The translations under genes were made by a program, and so were the position numbers. 64,000 nucleotides of DNA, from contig CM046443.1 in the NCBI GenBank assembly GCA_025506515.1, positions 28,343,551-28,407,550 of the forward strand, read 5' to 3'. This DNA is from Flaveria trinervia. Its lineage: Eukaryota; Streptophyta; Magnoliopsida; Asterales; Asteraceae. The notes below the pieces were generated by a model. That model saw only the letters and a program-made list of their open reading frames with translations, was not told the DNA's origin and did not search any database. Of this stretch, positions 34,685-46,360 are shown piece by piece (within the stretch, counting starts at the first letter, position 1; the number at the start of each line of letters is the position of its first letter).

Positions 34685-37641
34685 TCACTCACTTGAGGGA
34701 TACATTTCCCGGCTGGTGTCGATAAAAAGGATATTGCTTTTCTTAATTAATCGTCCTTTGCCAGATGTTTTGAACCATTTACAACGAAATAGTACAACCG
34801 AGTAACCATCTATATAGTTTAACTCTATAATCTCCTCTAGTCGACCATAATATGGAGTACCATCTTCTCCAATTGAAACAACACCACTGTTTTGAGTGGT
34901 GCGTTGGACATCACGACTATGTATCACAAATCTAACACCGTTGATTATGCACGTAGTGTAAAAAGATACATTCAAAGACCCATGTGCCAATGCCTTTAAT
35001 TCAGTATTGCATTCTGAAGACAAATATGATGATGATGATGTATTTGCTTTATATCTAAACCATGATGAAAATTCGGTTTTCATATCACGTTCAAGAAATT
35101 CAGATTCAAATTCACTGTATAAAAGTATAATAGTTTAAATTAGTTTATCATAATAGCTAAAATATAAATAAAAATTTCTAAAACTTACGATTTGTAGTCT
35201 ATAATTTCATCGCAATTGTTGAGTACAAACCATTCCAATGATTTTCTAGCCTTTTCAGAAAGTGATATAATTTTGTTGTTTGAAATTGGTCGATATTATG
35301 ATGAAAATATGTTCAACTGCCCTTGAGGAATATCATCATCTGCATTTCTATCTAGACAGTTGAATTTTGTTTGTATACCCTCAAGATACATTGAGCAAAA
35401 TGTTAATGCCTCATCTGCAATATATCCTTCTGCTATCGATCCTTCAGGTCTAGTTTTATTTCTGACATACGCTTTTAGCTTCTTCATGTGTCTTTCAAAA
35501 GGATACATCCATCTCATATATACAGGTCCACCAAGAATAGCTTCTTCTAGTAAATGAACAACTAGATGAACCATTATGTCGAAAAATGTTGGAGGATATA
35601 ACAATTCCAATTTGCATAATATTTTGACCACATCCTTACTGGACTTTTCCATGTCTTTCAAATCTAAAGAGCGTGCATAATTTTTTTGAAAAAAGCATGC
35701 AAAGATAAATGATTGATGTTGAAACATCCGTGAGAAGGCATGCTTGAACCCCTACCGGTAGCAATCGTTACATGAGAACATGATAATCATGAGAGTTTCG
35801 GCTGACTATATTTGCATCATTAGAAAGCACCTTATTTTTAAAGTTTGATCCAAAACCATCAGGTAGTCTCACTCCTCTAATGAACTTACAAAAACATTCT
35901 CGATCACTAGGTGTGAAACAGTAAGGAGCGTGTGGTTGATAGACCTTGTTGTTCTTCTTTGTTAGCCATAAATTTTGTTGAATACCCATCTTTTCCGGGT
36001 CATGTCTTGCTTTGGGTGTGTCTTTTGATTTTTCATTCATAAGCAAAGTACTTAAAAAGCTCTCATATACATTTTTCTTCACATGCATAACATTAAGATT
36101 ATGTTTTAAAAGAAGAGAATACCAATAATCTAGCTCAAAAAAGATACTGCATTTAGTCCAATTCAACTCTGACTCAACATGCTTTCTTTTCACACCTCCA
36201 TGACTTGGATGTTTACTTGGAACACGAATAGGAAGACTTTGTAGTTGTTTTGCTATTTGTGCATTAGTCAATGGTTTAGGAGGTGCTCTGGTCTCTTTTT
36301 TTCCCATTAAATAACAAATCATCCATCCACTTATGATTTTTAGCCAAAAATCACCTATGACCAACATAATTTATCTTATTAGTTATTGGGCATGAAGGTG
36401 TGTCTGTGTTACAAGTAGGGCATGCTTTATAACCTTGACCACTTCATCCAGCCAAGCTGCTACGAGAAGGATAATCATTTATAGTCCATAAAAGTGTCGC
36501 ACGCATCTTAAACACAGTTTCAGTTGATGTATCTCTCACTTGGATGCCCTCAGCCCATAACATTTTCAATTCTTCCACCAAAGGCCTTAAGAAAACATCT
36601 ATATCCTTTTTAGGTGATTTAGGGCTAGGAATTAGCAAAGTTAACATAAAAGACGACTCTTTCATACATAACCATGGTGGTGTATTGTATGTTGTTAACA
36701 CCACTGGCCACATACTATAAGTCTAACTCATGTTACCAAACGGGTTAAAACCATCAGCAGCCAAACCTAAGTGGACATTCCTAGGTTCTTTCGCAAAATC
36801 AGGATACCTTTTGTTGAATTCTTTCCATGCCTTTCCATCAATCGGATGACGCATCTTTCCATCCTTTGAGCGACCAGTATTATGCCAGATCATATCTTTT
36901 GCTGTGAATCTAGAACTATTCTTTCGTCGAAGCCGAGAACTTAAAGGAAAGTAACGTAACACTTTTTGTGGTACTTTCTTGCCTTTTGTGTTTTTATCAA
37001 CCCATCTACTCTCCTTACAAACAGGGCAGTTTTGCATCAATGCATTCTCTTTCCAAAATAAAGCACAGTCCTTAATACAAGCATGAATAGAAAATCTAAA
37101 AGTTGGTTAAACAAACTATCCGTACATTTGTTAATGACTTTAATATGCATCAATTTTGCTAAGAAGTTTAGAGAAGTCATCCAAGTACAACGAGGATATA
37201 ACTCCGTACTGAGCTCTTTAAACAAAGCATTAAATTCCGAATCTAACATGTTTTCTTTATCATTATCTCCATTTATATTTTCTTCAATTGTATTTGTTCT
37301 GCCATAACATCATCAAGCATATCAAACATCTCATTATTTGTTGCTAGAGTACGTGTCTTTGGATCCCAAAAGGCTTCTATCTCAGAAGCATTAGGATATT
37401 TCTCACCACGACAGGCCCATGCAGTATATGATTGTAGAAATCCACGATCATGTATGTGGGCATAAATAGTAGGCAATTCCTGAAGCAACTGATTCGAATT
37501 GGCATAACTTTTACACGGGCAATATGCTTTGCCTTCACTATTCACATGATTTTTGGCAATCTCCATAAAGTTGTGAAGACCATTTACGAACTCTGGACAT
37601 CTTCAATTTCGTAACGTAATCCAACTTTTATCAATTGTCAT
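34685..37641 (-). pseudogene. TnpD-like transposase of the CACTA element (Tnp2 type)
   Basis: Transposase for excision and insertion. In minus-strand order: an N-terminal transposase-associated domain from the ATG at 37641 (DKSWITLR, then EFVNGLHNF, AYCPCKSYAN, HIHDRGFLQSYTAW), the Tnp2 domain (CPVCKESRW, KVLRYFPLSSRLRR, MIWHNTGRSKDGKMRHPIDG, LGLAADGFNPFG, SPKSPKKDIDVFLRPLVEEL), HNLNVMHVKKNVYESF, a DUF4218-like block (PTFFDIMVHLVVHLLEEA, MYPFERHMKKLK) and a DUF4216-like block (PYYGRLEEIIELNY, VVLFRCKWF). Broken by a TGA after DKSWITLRN (one transition from Arg) and several frameshifts or introns, so no intact frame remains. Length and order fit plant TnpD. Confidence 0.9.
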
Positions 37642-38189
37642 GACTGTTGCATTAATAAGATTTAGACTAATAATCCAATCTAGAAAGCTCTAAAACATCT
37701 TTTATATGTAAATTATACACAAGCATGAACATTTAGACTATCAAATCAATTAATCAATGGATGGTAAAGTGTTATGCACCATAATAATCTAATAAAAGAT
37801 AAAATTTTCATATACTACATCAATTAATCATTAGCTTCTATGGTACATTAACCACCATAATAATAAAATAAGAGATAAAATTTTCATATACTAAATCAAA
37901 TCATCAATGGATGATAAAGTGTTATGCATACATTACAAACCTACAAATTTGATTCTTAGTAGTAAAATGTACCTTCTTATGTCTACCTTACAAATCAAGT
38001 ATTGATGAAGTAAAGAGCTTGAATCAGTTGCCATATGAACAAAATCCAACACTTGATTGTCATTACAAACCTACAAATATCATTCGAATTAGTTGCTATA
38101 TAAACTTAAAACAATAAATCAAGATAAACAAGTATATTTTGACAGAACATGAAAATAAAAAAAATTAAAAAACTACAGATCATATTTTT

Positions 38190-38870
38190 GGGGCAGATAC
38201 CTTTGGCGGTGAAGGGGGTGCTGTAAAAGGAGCCGATTCAGCAGGAGGTTGGCGGTGAACGAAGCTGCAGTGGGGTGGTCTGTGGTGAAGGAGGTGTCGG
38301 CAATGAAGGAGCTGCAACGGTGATGGGGTCGCCTAGTGAGGGGGCGCTGACGGTGATGGGGTCGCCCGGTGAGGGGGTGTCGGCTGGTGAGAAGGATGGC
38401 GTTGAAGAGGTCGCCGGTGGTGAGGGGGCGCCGATAGTGATGGCCGACGGTGATGGGGGTCTACGGTGAGAGGGATGGGGCGCCGGCGATGATGGGGCAC
38501 CGGTGGTGATGCGGCGGTGATGGGGCGCCGGCGGTGATGCGGCGGTGATGGGGCGCCGGCGGTGATGCGGCGGTGATGGGGCGCCGGCGGTGATGCGGCG
38601 GTGATGGGGCGCCGGCGGTGATGCGGCGGTGATGGGGCGCCGTCGGTGATGCGGCGGTGATGGGGCGCCAGCGGTGATGCGGCGATGATGGGGCGTCGGC
38701 GGTGATGCGGCGGTGCCGGCGGTGATGCGGCGATGATGAGGCGCCGGCGGTGATGCGGCGGTGGTTTGGGGGTCGATTGAAGGGTCGATGGTTTGGGGGT
38801 TTAGGGGTCGATGGTTTAAGGGGTAGATGGTTTGGGGAATTTGGTAAAGGAACTGAGAGTATTAAAATCA
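38190..38870. repeat. GC-rich 28-bp minisatellite near the CACTA 5' end
   Basis: About eight units of GGGGCGCCGGCGGTGATG plus CGGCGGTGAT, exactly 28 bp apart (GGGGCGCC at 38522, 38550, 38578 and on). A looser GGTGATGGGGTCGCC repeat lies at about 38280-38400. It sits upstream of the TnpD-like gene in a sea of AT-rich DNA. Because 28 is not divisible by three, the His/Pro/Arg-rich frame on the minus strand shifts between copies and is not a real protein. Confidence 0.9.
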
Positions 38871-39326
38871 TTCTTAACCTATGGAGACTAAAATTATCTC
38901 TATTGGGTTTTATTAAAAAAATTTATTTTATATTATTTGTTTATTTGAACATATGATGTATAAAAAGAGAAAAGAAATTAATTTTCACCTATAGAGACTA
39001 AATATAGTCCCTATTTGTTTTTATTAAAATTATTTTATTTTGTTTATTTTTATTTATCTGAACATTTGTTATATAAAAAGAGAAAAGAATTTAATTTTAA
39101 CCTATTGAGACTAAACATCGTCGCTATAATTATTTCACTACCGCCAACCATTCCCTCCACTTTGCCAAAACTTGTAGCGACTAAACTAAGTCTCGAAAAG
39201 ATCCTAAAAAACAAAAAATATGGAAAATTTGTTGCGACTACATTTAGTCACTATAGTTGTATCTGTAGAGACGAAATAATTTTGTCTCTAAAAATCTAGT
39301 CGTAATAAATCAATTTTCTTGTAGTG

Positions 39327-40611
39327 TTTTAATATTATCAAAGTCGCATCATGTAATGATAAACCTTCAACGGGACTTATCATGTTACAAAGATTTACAC
39401 TAGGTCATAGGAAATCATTTTAACGCTAATGATTAGTACACTAATAGAATGCTAATGAACCTTCAAGACAAAGTCATTTTGTCATCACATATTTTCTACA
39501 CTCTATTATGTTGCTAGAACTTATACATAAATACAAAATTTTTAACTGCACTACATTATCAGTTCTTATATATACGATTACAGATTACAGATACGTATTC
39601 ATTTAGTAACAAGTTAAGCAATTAGTTAATTCTTCTCAAATTAATGAAACATTTAATTGATGTAGTTTTTATTGTTTTATGTTTCTTTATCTCTCATCAT
39701 CAATTACAAACTTGGGTTTATATGTTAGCTTGATATTAGAAGAAGTTGAAGTAATAACACAAAACTGTTGGAAGGAAAAGTTAAGAAAGGAGTTTTAATA
39801 TTAATGTTACAAGTTAATAGTTTTTTTAACGACAAATTTACGACCATGTTTCTATTAATAAGTGTTATTTTAATCGAGTCCATCTATGCGTTTTTTAGTT
39901 GGGATCGCACCCCAACCCTCTTAAGAGAAAACCTAAAACTAGAAAAAAACCCTTGGCTTAATCTAGAATATTTTTGCTTTGAGTGAAACTCGAAGTCAAA
40001 ACCTTTCCATTTTAATTGTTTTGGGTGTTTCCTCTCAACCATTTAAAGTTGAGGATCACTCATACAAGTTAATAGTTAATCTATAAAGGTCAACTTAACC
40101 CACTTATTAAACATGTTATATTTGGGTTGACATGTGTGATAAACGAGTTGTGCTCCGGCCCAAAACATGTTATTTTGCATGGGTTGTTTTTGTCGTGTGA
40201 GGAATAACCGCCCTTTGTGTTAAACATACTCAGTCGTAAATCGAAATTAGTCAAACGTATATATCTTGGTTACTTCCACTTGTCTGATAATCAGTTTATT
40301 TTCATATTACTTGGATATTCATATAATAATTTTAACTAATCTAAAGAGATCCTTGTAACATTGTATTATGTTTTTTATGAAGAACAGTTGATATACGATA
40401 GAGACATACTCCCTGGGTCAAAAGTCTACGCTAATAATAATAATTTACAAGGCATAAGCAAACAAACAATTTCAAGGAAGATGATCACCCAAATCATATT
40501 ATAATCAATTCAATCTACTCATCCGCTTACTTTCTCCTATTTATTTAATTGTTTCTATTTTCTCTAAGTTCCAACTTAAATATACCTGCTATTGATCATC
40601 TCTTGATCTTA
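39327..40611. other. Upstream flank of the Yippee-like gene, no gene seen
   Basis: AT-rich sequence from the CACTA end to the start of the Yippee-like gene. It should hold that gene's promoter and 5' leader, but I cannot point to a convincing TATA box or start site. Small open frames here lack any recognisable domain. Confidence 0.5.
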
Positions 40612-41014
40612 ATGGAAGGTTTGGATGGTCTTCCCTTGTACAGCTGCAACCGCTGCCTGAACCCCATCGCGCTACGCTGCAACCTTATTTCTAAAGAATT
40701 CAAGGTAAGACACTGTAAATTAAGCCAAATGTTGTAGTTTAGTTAGCCATTAATATTATAAAGGCGTGTTTGTAATTAATTATCAGGCAAGATCGGGGCA
40801 AGCGTATATGTTTTCAGAGGTGATGAATGTCACGTTGGGGGAAAAGAGAGAGCAGCAGCTGCTAACGGGGCGGTTTGTGATGGCAGATGTGTATTGCGGC
40901 AACTGCAGGGAGGTGTTGGGGTGGAAGTACTTGAGAGCTTTTAATGATTCACAAAGATACAAACTTGGAAGATTCATCATCGAGAAAGCTAAGATTCTCA
41001 AGGAATACTCGTGA
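40612..41014 (+). CDS. Yippee-like zinc-binding protein, two exons
   Basis: Exon 1 is 40612-40704 (31 codons) and exon 2 is 40787-41014. The 82-bp intron has GT...AG ends (CAAG|GTAAGA and ATTATCAG|GCAAGA) and phase 0. The 106-residue product starts MEGLDGLPLYSCNRCLNPIAL. It holds the Yippee fold: Cys pair CNRC, LISKEFKARSGQAYMFSEVMNV across the splice, TGRFVMADVYCGNC with the second Cys pair, then LGWKYLRAFNDSQRYKLGRFIIE. The two Cys pairs, about 50 residues apart, should bind one zinc ion. Yippee-like proteins are conserved from yeast to plants and are usually 100-130 residues, so this one is complete. Their molecular role in plants is poorly defined. No frameshift or stop disturbs it, unlike everything around it, which argues for selection. 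Start and splice sites are inferred from sequence only. Confidence 0.92.
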
Positions 41015-42584
41015 TCTCAATATCGTCATTCTTGTTTTTGTGCTAATTTTAGTTTCTCTACAACAAATTTTCTGATTGAGAATGTATTAGAGCAAGATTA
41101 GTGTTAAAGGTATTGTTCGTTCTGACAGAAACCATATTTGTACCACTGCATAACTGCACTTAATGTATTCATGGTTTGAAGTGTATAATGTACAATTGAG
41201 GCCATATTGACTTACAAAAGAAATGAAAGGGATTATGTGGTCAAAGTTGGCTTCCTATAGATACATAAAGTTTTCACTACTGATCTCAAACAAGATAAAA
41301 TATAAAGCTAATTAATTGAAGTAGGTTACAATTTTTAAGTAATTATTGTAACAAAGTCACATATCTTAATTAACTGGGGAGTAGAAACAAATTCAAAATA
41401 AAACATGCATGTGTGCTCTACTTTGAAAGAAAACATGGGAAATTCAATTTAAATTAGACTCACCTGAAGACAAAAACTAATTGCAGCATGTTCATTTTGA
41501 TAAAAGCCTAGTATGGTAGTAGCAACGTACTTCTTGAATTGGCATATGTACCTGCAAATCAAGATATATATGGCCTGAATTTGCATCTTCGTTGTAACAA
41601 TTGGGAATTTTTCTCTAATTCAATTTAGTTAGGATTGCTTATCAATTCACAAAGACGGAATCAATGTGCAATGATGCTCACATGATTAAACTGTGATAAA
41701 TCTAAACAATATGTATCAAAACAACACAAATACACTCAAGTAAATAGATACTGCTTGATATTATGCATAAACATAAGTGTTACACAGATATGGAAATGAC
41801 AAAATGAACAACTGTACACAATACGCAAAAAAGCACTCATTTACGCTAACAAAAAAGTTCTCGCAAAACAAGAAAGTTCCGGCATCAGCATAAGTTCTCG
41901 CAAATCCAACATCTTCAACATAGTTTACGTCCCGAGTCTCAATTTATGAAATCAACAATCTCTCTCTATGCTCGGTGAATCAAAATTCATAATTTATTTG
42001 TGTTTCTTGACTTCTAGCCATGATTCTTTTGCCTTTAGCTGGCTTCAACTTGCTGAATCCATATTTACACTCCTTGTATAGCAAGTTCTTGAGCCACGTT
42101 GCCCTACTATCATTGCTTGGATTGTAAAATGGGCTTCTTCAATTGGTATATGTACCTATAAATCAAGATTTGCCCTACTTGCATCTTTGTGTATAATATC
42201 AATCCTTTTAGGGTACCTTTAGAATCTATATTACTTTTAGTGACAATGTCTTCTCAAAACGAACAACAAGACTCATTCCAATGCCTAGAGATGTATATTG
42301 CTTTAAAAGATCACCTGGGCAAGGTGAATCTTATACAACACAAATCTTGAAGACTAAATAGAAGTTGAAGAGCAAATACTTGAAGAAAGAGTGAAAAACG
42401 GAATGTCTTTTTCCCTATTTGACAAATAACTCACCTTAGATATGCCGGTTCGAATCGGCCATAGTAGTTCTGGTGAAAATTATTGGCAAAATTATAATTT
42501 CTTAAGTTATATAGTATAAACATTTATAATTCTTAAAATTATATTTTTGTAGTAATTTTTATTTTCTTGTTTCTAACTTTAAAA

Positions 42585-42591
<7 letters not shown>
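41015..42591. other. Downstream flank of the Yippee-like gene
   Basis: No gene recognised; the 3' untranslated region of the Yippee-like gene must lie at its start. A roughly 70-bp imperfect direct repeat is present at about 41530 and 42128 (CTTCTTGAATTGGCATATGT against CTTCTTCAATTGGTATATGT, then ACCTRYAAATCAAGAT). The minus strand at about 42120-41985 has a 50-residue exon-like frame (SNDSRATWLKNLLYKECKYG) of unknown identity. Confidence 0.45.

Positions 42592-42635
<44 letters not shown>
42592..42635. repeat. TA microsatellite
   Basis: About 22 uninterrupted TA units next to the left end of the Helitron-like candidate. Confidence 0.95.
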
Positions 42636-42640
<5 letters not shown>

Positions 42641-42641
<1 letters not shown>

Positions 42642-44060
42642 TAGGCTAAAGTCCTGTGTAACACGGGTTCAATCAAAAAATTTATTGTTGTTAAAAAATA
42701 TGCGTAAGTTATAATGTTGTTGATAATTTTTTGTATATCGATTTTTATGTATAATTTTTAACATTAGGAATATCTAACATTAGTAGGTTTTCTCTATTAA
42801 TATTTATACATATAAATAGTGTATAATATAAAATGAAATAAATTTATAAATAAGAATTTTAACTAATAATCAAATTAAATTAAACATGGAAAACATATTT
42901 TAAATTTATAAACATCCAAAATTTATTTGTATACAACATTTAGTGTTTTGTTGGTTATTTTTTCATCATTATCTAATATTAATAATTTTAACACTTTATC
43001 TACTTTTAACTCGAGATAATGAAACATATAACTGATCATTATCCATGTTTAAAAACAAACTAACTTTGGATAGCGATAATCATTAGCTCTTGTTTTATTG
43101 TCATTGCATAACACACTGATAACATCAACTGTCTTCTTTAAAATTTAAAAGAAATTCGTTTTGCTAAAAGTGTCAAATCCAACTGTGAAATAAAATTATG
43201 ATTTTCAATATTACTTACAGATACATCAAAACAATTTGTACATATCAAACGAACTTCTATCAAACATAATGATAATAATATGATAGTACACATATAAAGA
43301 AAATAAAAAGCTTAAAAGTAAAAGCATATAATACCTATTTATAGATTGACTATTGAAGTAGATCACCTTTAAAAAATTTTAAGTAAAATAATATTAATCC
43401 AAAAACATAATTATAAACAATGATAGGTTAAATCATAATCGTAGAGGATGAAAGTTCAAATATAACAAAAAATAAATACGTTTTGTTGAAGAAAACTTCA
43501 TAAAACCGAAGCCAAAATGAGAACGTAAATGAACTCTCTAATGCGATATCATCAGACTTTATAAAGACAAATCGTGAGGGTTGTAAACCTGGGATGGTTG
43601 AGAAATATTTTAAAATCAAATATAATTTTATTTTCAAAAAAAGATACATACGAATTCCTTCAAACTAAAGATAGGTCGATTAAAAATTTTCGTAACTTTT
43701 GTTAAGCTTTGAATATAAATCGAGTATTTAATGAAAAAAAATGAATCAATAAACCAATTTCATAGATGAAGAAAATCATAAATGATTTGTATACTTTTTA
43801 TTAATGAATTATTTGAAAAAAAATATCGGGTAAGATTTAATTTCCAAAAAAAGATGTGCTTTAATAGAGGGTTAAATTTCTAAATTTTTTTAATATCTTT
43901 TGTATATAAGTTAACTTTTAGTCAAATGAACCTAGACTAACACCAAGAACAGATACATATTTAGGCGGGAAATGTAAAAAATAGAGGCTTAAGACAATGT
44001 CATGTGGCACTAAAGTTATTGTCTTATTAATAAGTGTATATATATATATATATAAACTAA
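42641..44060 (-). mobile_element. Helitron-like non-autonomous candidate
   Basis: On the minus strand the left end reads AACCCGTGTTACACAGG (an imperfect hairpin), then ACTTTAGCCTAG followed by T, resembling a Helitron 3' end (hairpin a few bases before CTRR, inserted between A and T). The opposite edge near 43990-44060 has ATTAATAAG and a GTGCCACATGACA-type block, as near Helitron 5' ends I recall. The 5' TC terminus is blurred by TA repeats. AT-rich interior, no Rep/helicase, only short open frames. The assignment is tentative. The stretch from 44061 to 44614 holds no recognisable feature. Confidence 0.4.
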
Positions 44061-44614
44061 TATTGGGTATCAATTAGGGTTCAACTCATCCTCAAATTGA
44101 GCCTCTTAAAACTGTTGGGCCTTATGTCTATGCAATAACAAAATGTTTATTAAAACCTTTTTAGACCTGAACATAAAACTACACACCGTATTATTGGTTG
44201 GATGAAGCCTTCACAGTCACACATCCACCATCACCGACCATTTAATACAAAACCCAAATTGGGATTTGGGCAGTGTTTGCTTCCACTGACTGAAAATTTG
44301 AAGGAACTAAAATTAATTTGATCGATCACTCTCTTTTTATACTTCTTTGTTCTTTTCTTCACACCTTGGAAGAGATTTAAACGGTAGATAAACACAACCA
44401 TAGAAGGCGTAAAGTTATACCTTTGACGACCAATAAAATACTTCGCACCTTGAAAGCAACTGTTTCACTAGTTAACCAGATCATGAAAGATCAAAACTTG
44501 CAATGCTTTCCATAAACAATATAATTCCAGCGGACTACGATAAGGGTTGACGGGGGCAATAGTAGCTGATCGGTGGTGTTCGATCAAAGCAAAACCGAGA
44601 GTGGGGGTGGGGTG

Positions 44615-44985
44615 TGTTGGTACAAAACCAAAATCTTTGAAAGAATTTGTTGTTTCTTTTGGTTGCTTCAAAGTTTACGTAAACAAAGAAGATGCTACTG
44701 GAATATTTAGGAGCCTTTCTCTAAAATGGTGAACATTCTCATTAATCAATTGCAAACAAAACATCATATAAAGACTCCTACATGGAGTAGTCATGCATAC
44801 GTGGGGTGAGTTACCATCCACTTACCCCTAACTATCCTACATGCACCACATGATTCTTTGACCCAATAACACTTAATCAAACTAATTTACTGCATAACTA
44901 AAAGCATATAATAAAATAAAACATTCGTAATGACTTGACTTGACCCGTAAAATAAAACCTGTTGACCCGTCAAGATTAACTAACA
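44615..44985 (-). repeat. LTR 1 of the gag-only array (371 bp)
   Basis: Plus-strand TGTTGGTAC...CTAACA. It carries private variants in its left half (GATGCTACTGGAATATTTAGG) and shares its right half with LTR 2. The neighbouring polypurine tract lies at about 44987-44996. Confidence 0.92.
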
Positions 44986-45051
44986 TTCACCCCTTTAATC
45001 TTGACATTGACCGTCAATTCATCAAAATAGAGCCGGTTCCTCTAATTCAAT

Positions 45052-45690
45052 CAAGTTGGCTTCTTTCTCCTTGCCCTCGATCTTCTTCTTTTTCATCATG
45101 ACTTTTTAACCTTTCTTCATATGCTTTGAGTCTTCCCACCGCTTCTTTAAAAGGCATTGTTCAATCTTTGAATATTGCTCGATTGAAGCAACGATTGGTA
45201 TATATTTCTTCGAGGTTGAATTTAGAAGCTTTCTCACAACGACCTCTTCTTCAAGATTTGAACCGAGACTTTTTAAACTATGATACAATACCACCTATAT
45301 TTCATGAAAAATCATTAATCGTCTCGTTCTCCTTCATCTTTAGCATTTCCAACTCGCTCCTAAGAGTCAGCAATCATGCCTTTTGGACTCGGTCCGCTCC
45401 TAAGTATCGAACCCGGATCGACTCGCATATGTCTTTAGCATCCTTATGTTTAGCACCTGTAAAAGAATATCTTTTGGTAACGTTGAAAAAATAATAGCTT
45501 TTGTAGTATAATTTTTCTTTTCCTCCACGCTTGCTCCGGTGATCAGGGCTATTGCTTCCCAAAGACCATATGCTTTAAGTATTGTCTCGATTAGGATCGA
45601 CCATGACGTGTAGTTTGTTTCGGTCAACTTGGGACATTGAAGAGATACGTTTCCTTGCTCTCGAACCGTTACTACCGCGTTTTCTACCAT
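45052..45690 (-). pseudogene. gag copy 1 of the gag-only array, frameshifted
   Basis: Same protein as copy 2, beginning at the ATG at 45690 (MVENAVVTVREQGN) with CPKLTETNYTSWSILIE and ILKAYGLWEAI. It shifts frame after KDILLQV near 45457 and continues in broken pieces to about 45060. The first part is identical to copy 2 by eye; the rest carries many substitutions and small indels and is no longer translatable. Confidence 0.88.
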
Positions 45691-45921
45691 TTCTTGCTAA
45701 ATACTTGTTATCTTGCTATCGACTCTTTCGATTTTTGTTCTCTCTTGGCGCCTCTTGCTTTACCTTGTTGTGTCTTGCTTTAACTTACTACTAATCGATC
45801 GGTTTTCACCAATCGATTCCCTTGCTGCTTGCTTACCTTCTTACGGTCTACTTACATGGAAACACCGTTTCACTTGCTTCTCGCGAACCCCATGGTATGA
45901 GCCTAGGGCTTTGATACCAAT

Positions 45922-46298
45922 TGTTGGTACAAAACAAAACCAAAATCTTTGAAAGAATTTGTTGTTTCTTTTGGTTGCTTCAAAGTTTACGTAAACAAAG
46001 AAGATGATACTAGAATATTAGGAGCATTTTTCTAAAGTGGTGAACATTCTCATTAATCAATTGCAAACAAAACATCATATAAAGACTCCTAACATGGAGT
46101 AGTCATGCATACGTGGGGTGAGTTACCATCCACTTACCCCTAACTATCCTACATGCACCACATGATTCTTTGACCCAATAACACTTAATCAAACTAAATT
46201 TACTGCATAACTAAAAGCATATAATAAAATAAAACATTCGTAATGACTTGACTTGACCCGTAAAATAAAACCTGTTGACCCGTCAAGATTAACTAACA
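45922..46298 (-). repeat. LTR 2, mosaic middle LTR (377 bp)
   Basis: The left half, up to about 46093, has the LTR 3 variants (GATGATACTAGAATATTAGG, CTCCTAACATGG). From 46129 on it has the LTR 1 variants (CCATCCACTTACCCC, CTATCC, CATTCGTAATG). It also has a private 6-bp duplication (AACAAA) near 45935. It serves as boundary for both internal regions. Confidence 0.92.
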
Positions 46299-46360
46299 TT
46301 CACCCCTTTAATCTTGACATTGACCCGTCAATTCATCAAAATAGAGCCGGTTCCTCTAAT

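Larger units (their letters stand above)
31985..39326 (-). mobile_element. CACTA (En/Spm-type) DNA transposon, 7.3 kb
   Basis: Ends are CACTACAAGAAA (31985) and TTTCTTGTAGTG (39326), the canonical CACTA inverted repeats. Subterminal regions carry many TAGTCGCAAT / TTTCGTCGCAAT words in both orientations, as expected for TnpA-binding sites. The flanking 3-bp duplication is imperfect (CTT left, TTT right). Both genes read on the minus strand: TnpD-like first (37641 to 34190), then TnpA-like (33990 to 32477). Frames are broken, so it is probably non-autonomous now. Confidence 0.93.

Noticed and set aside
38461..38871. His/Pro/Arg-rich frame of 136 residues on the minus strand
   Set aside because: Product of the 28-bp minisatellite; the frame rotates between units and has no domain.
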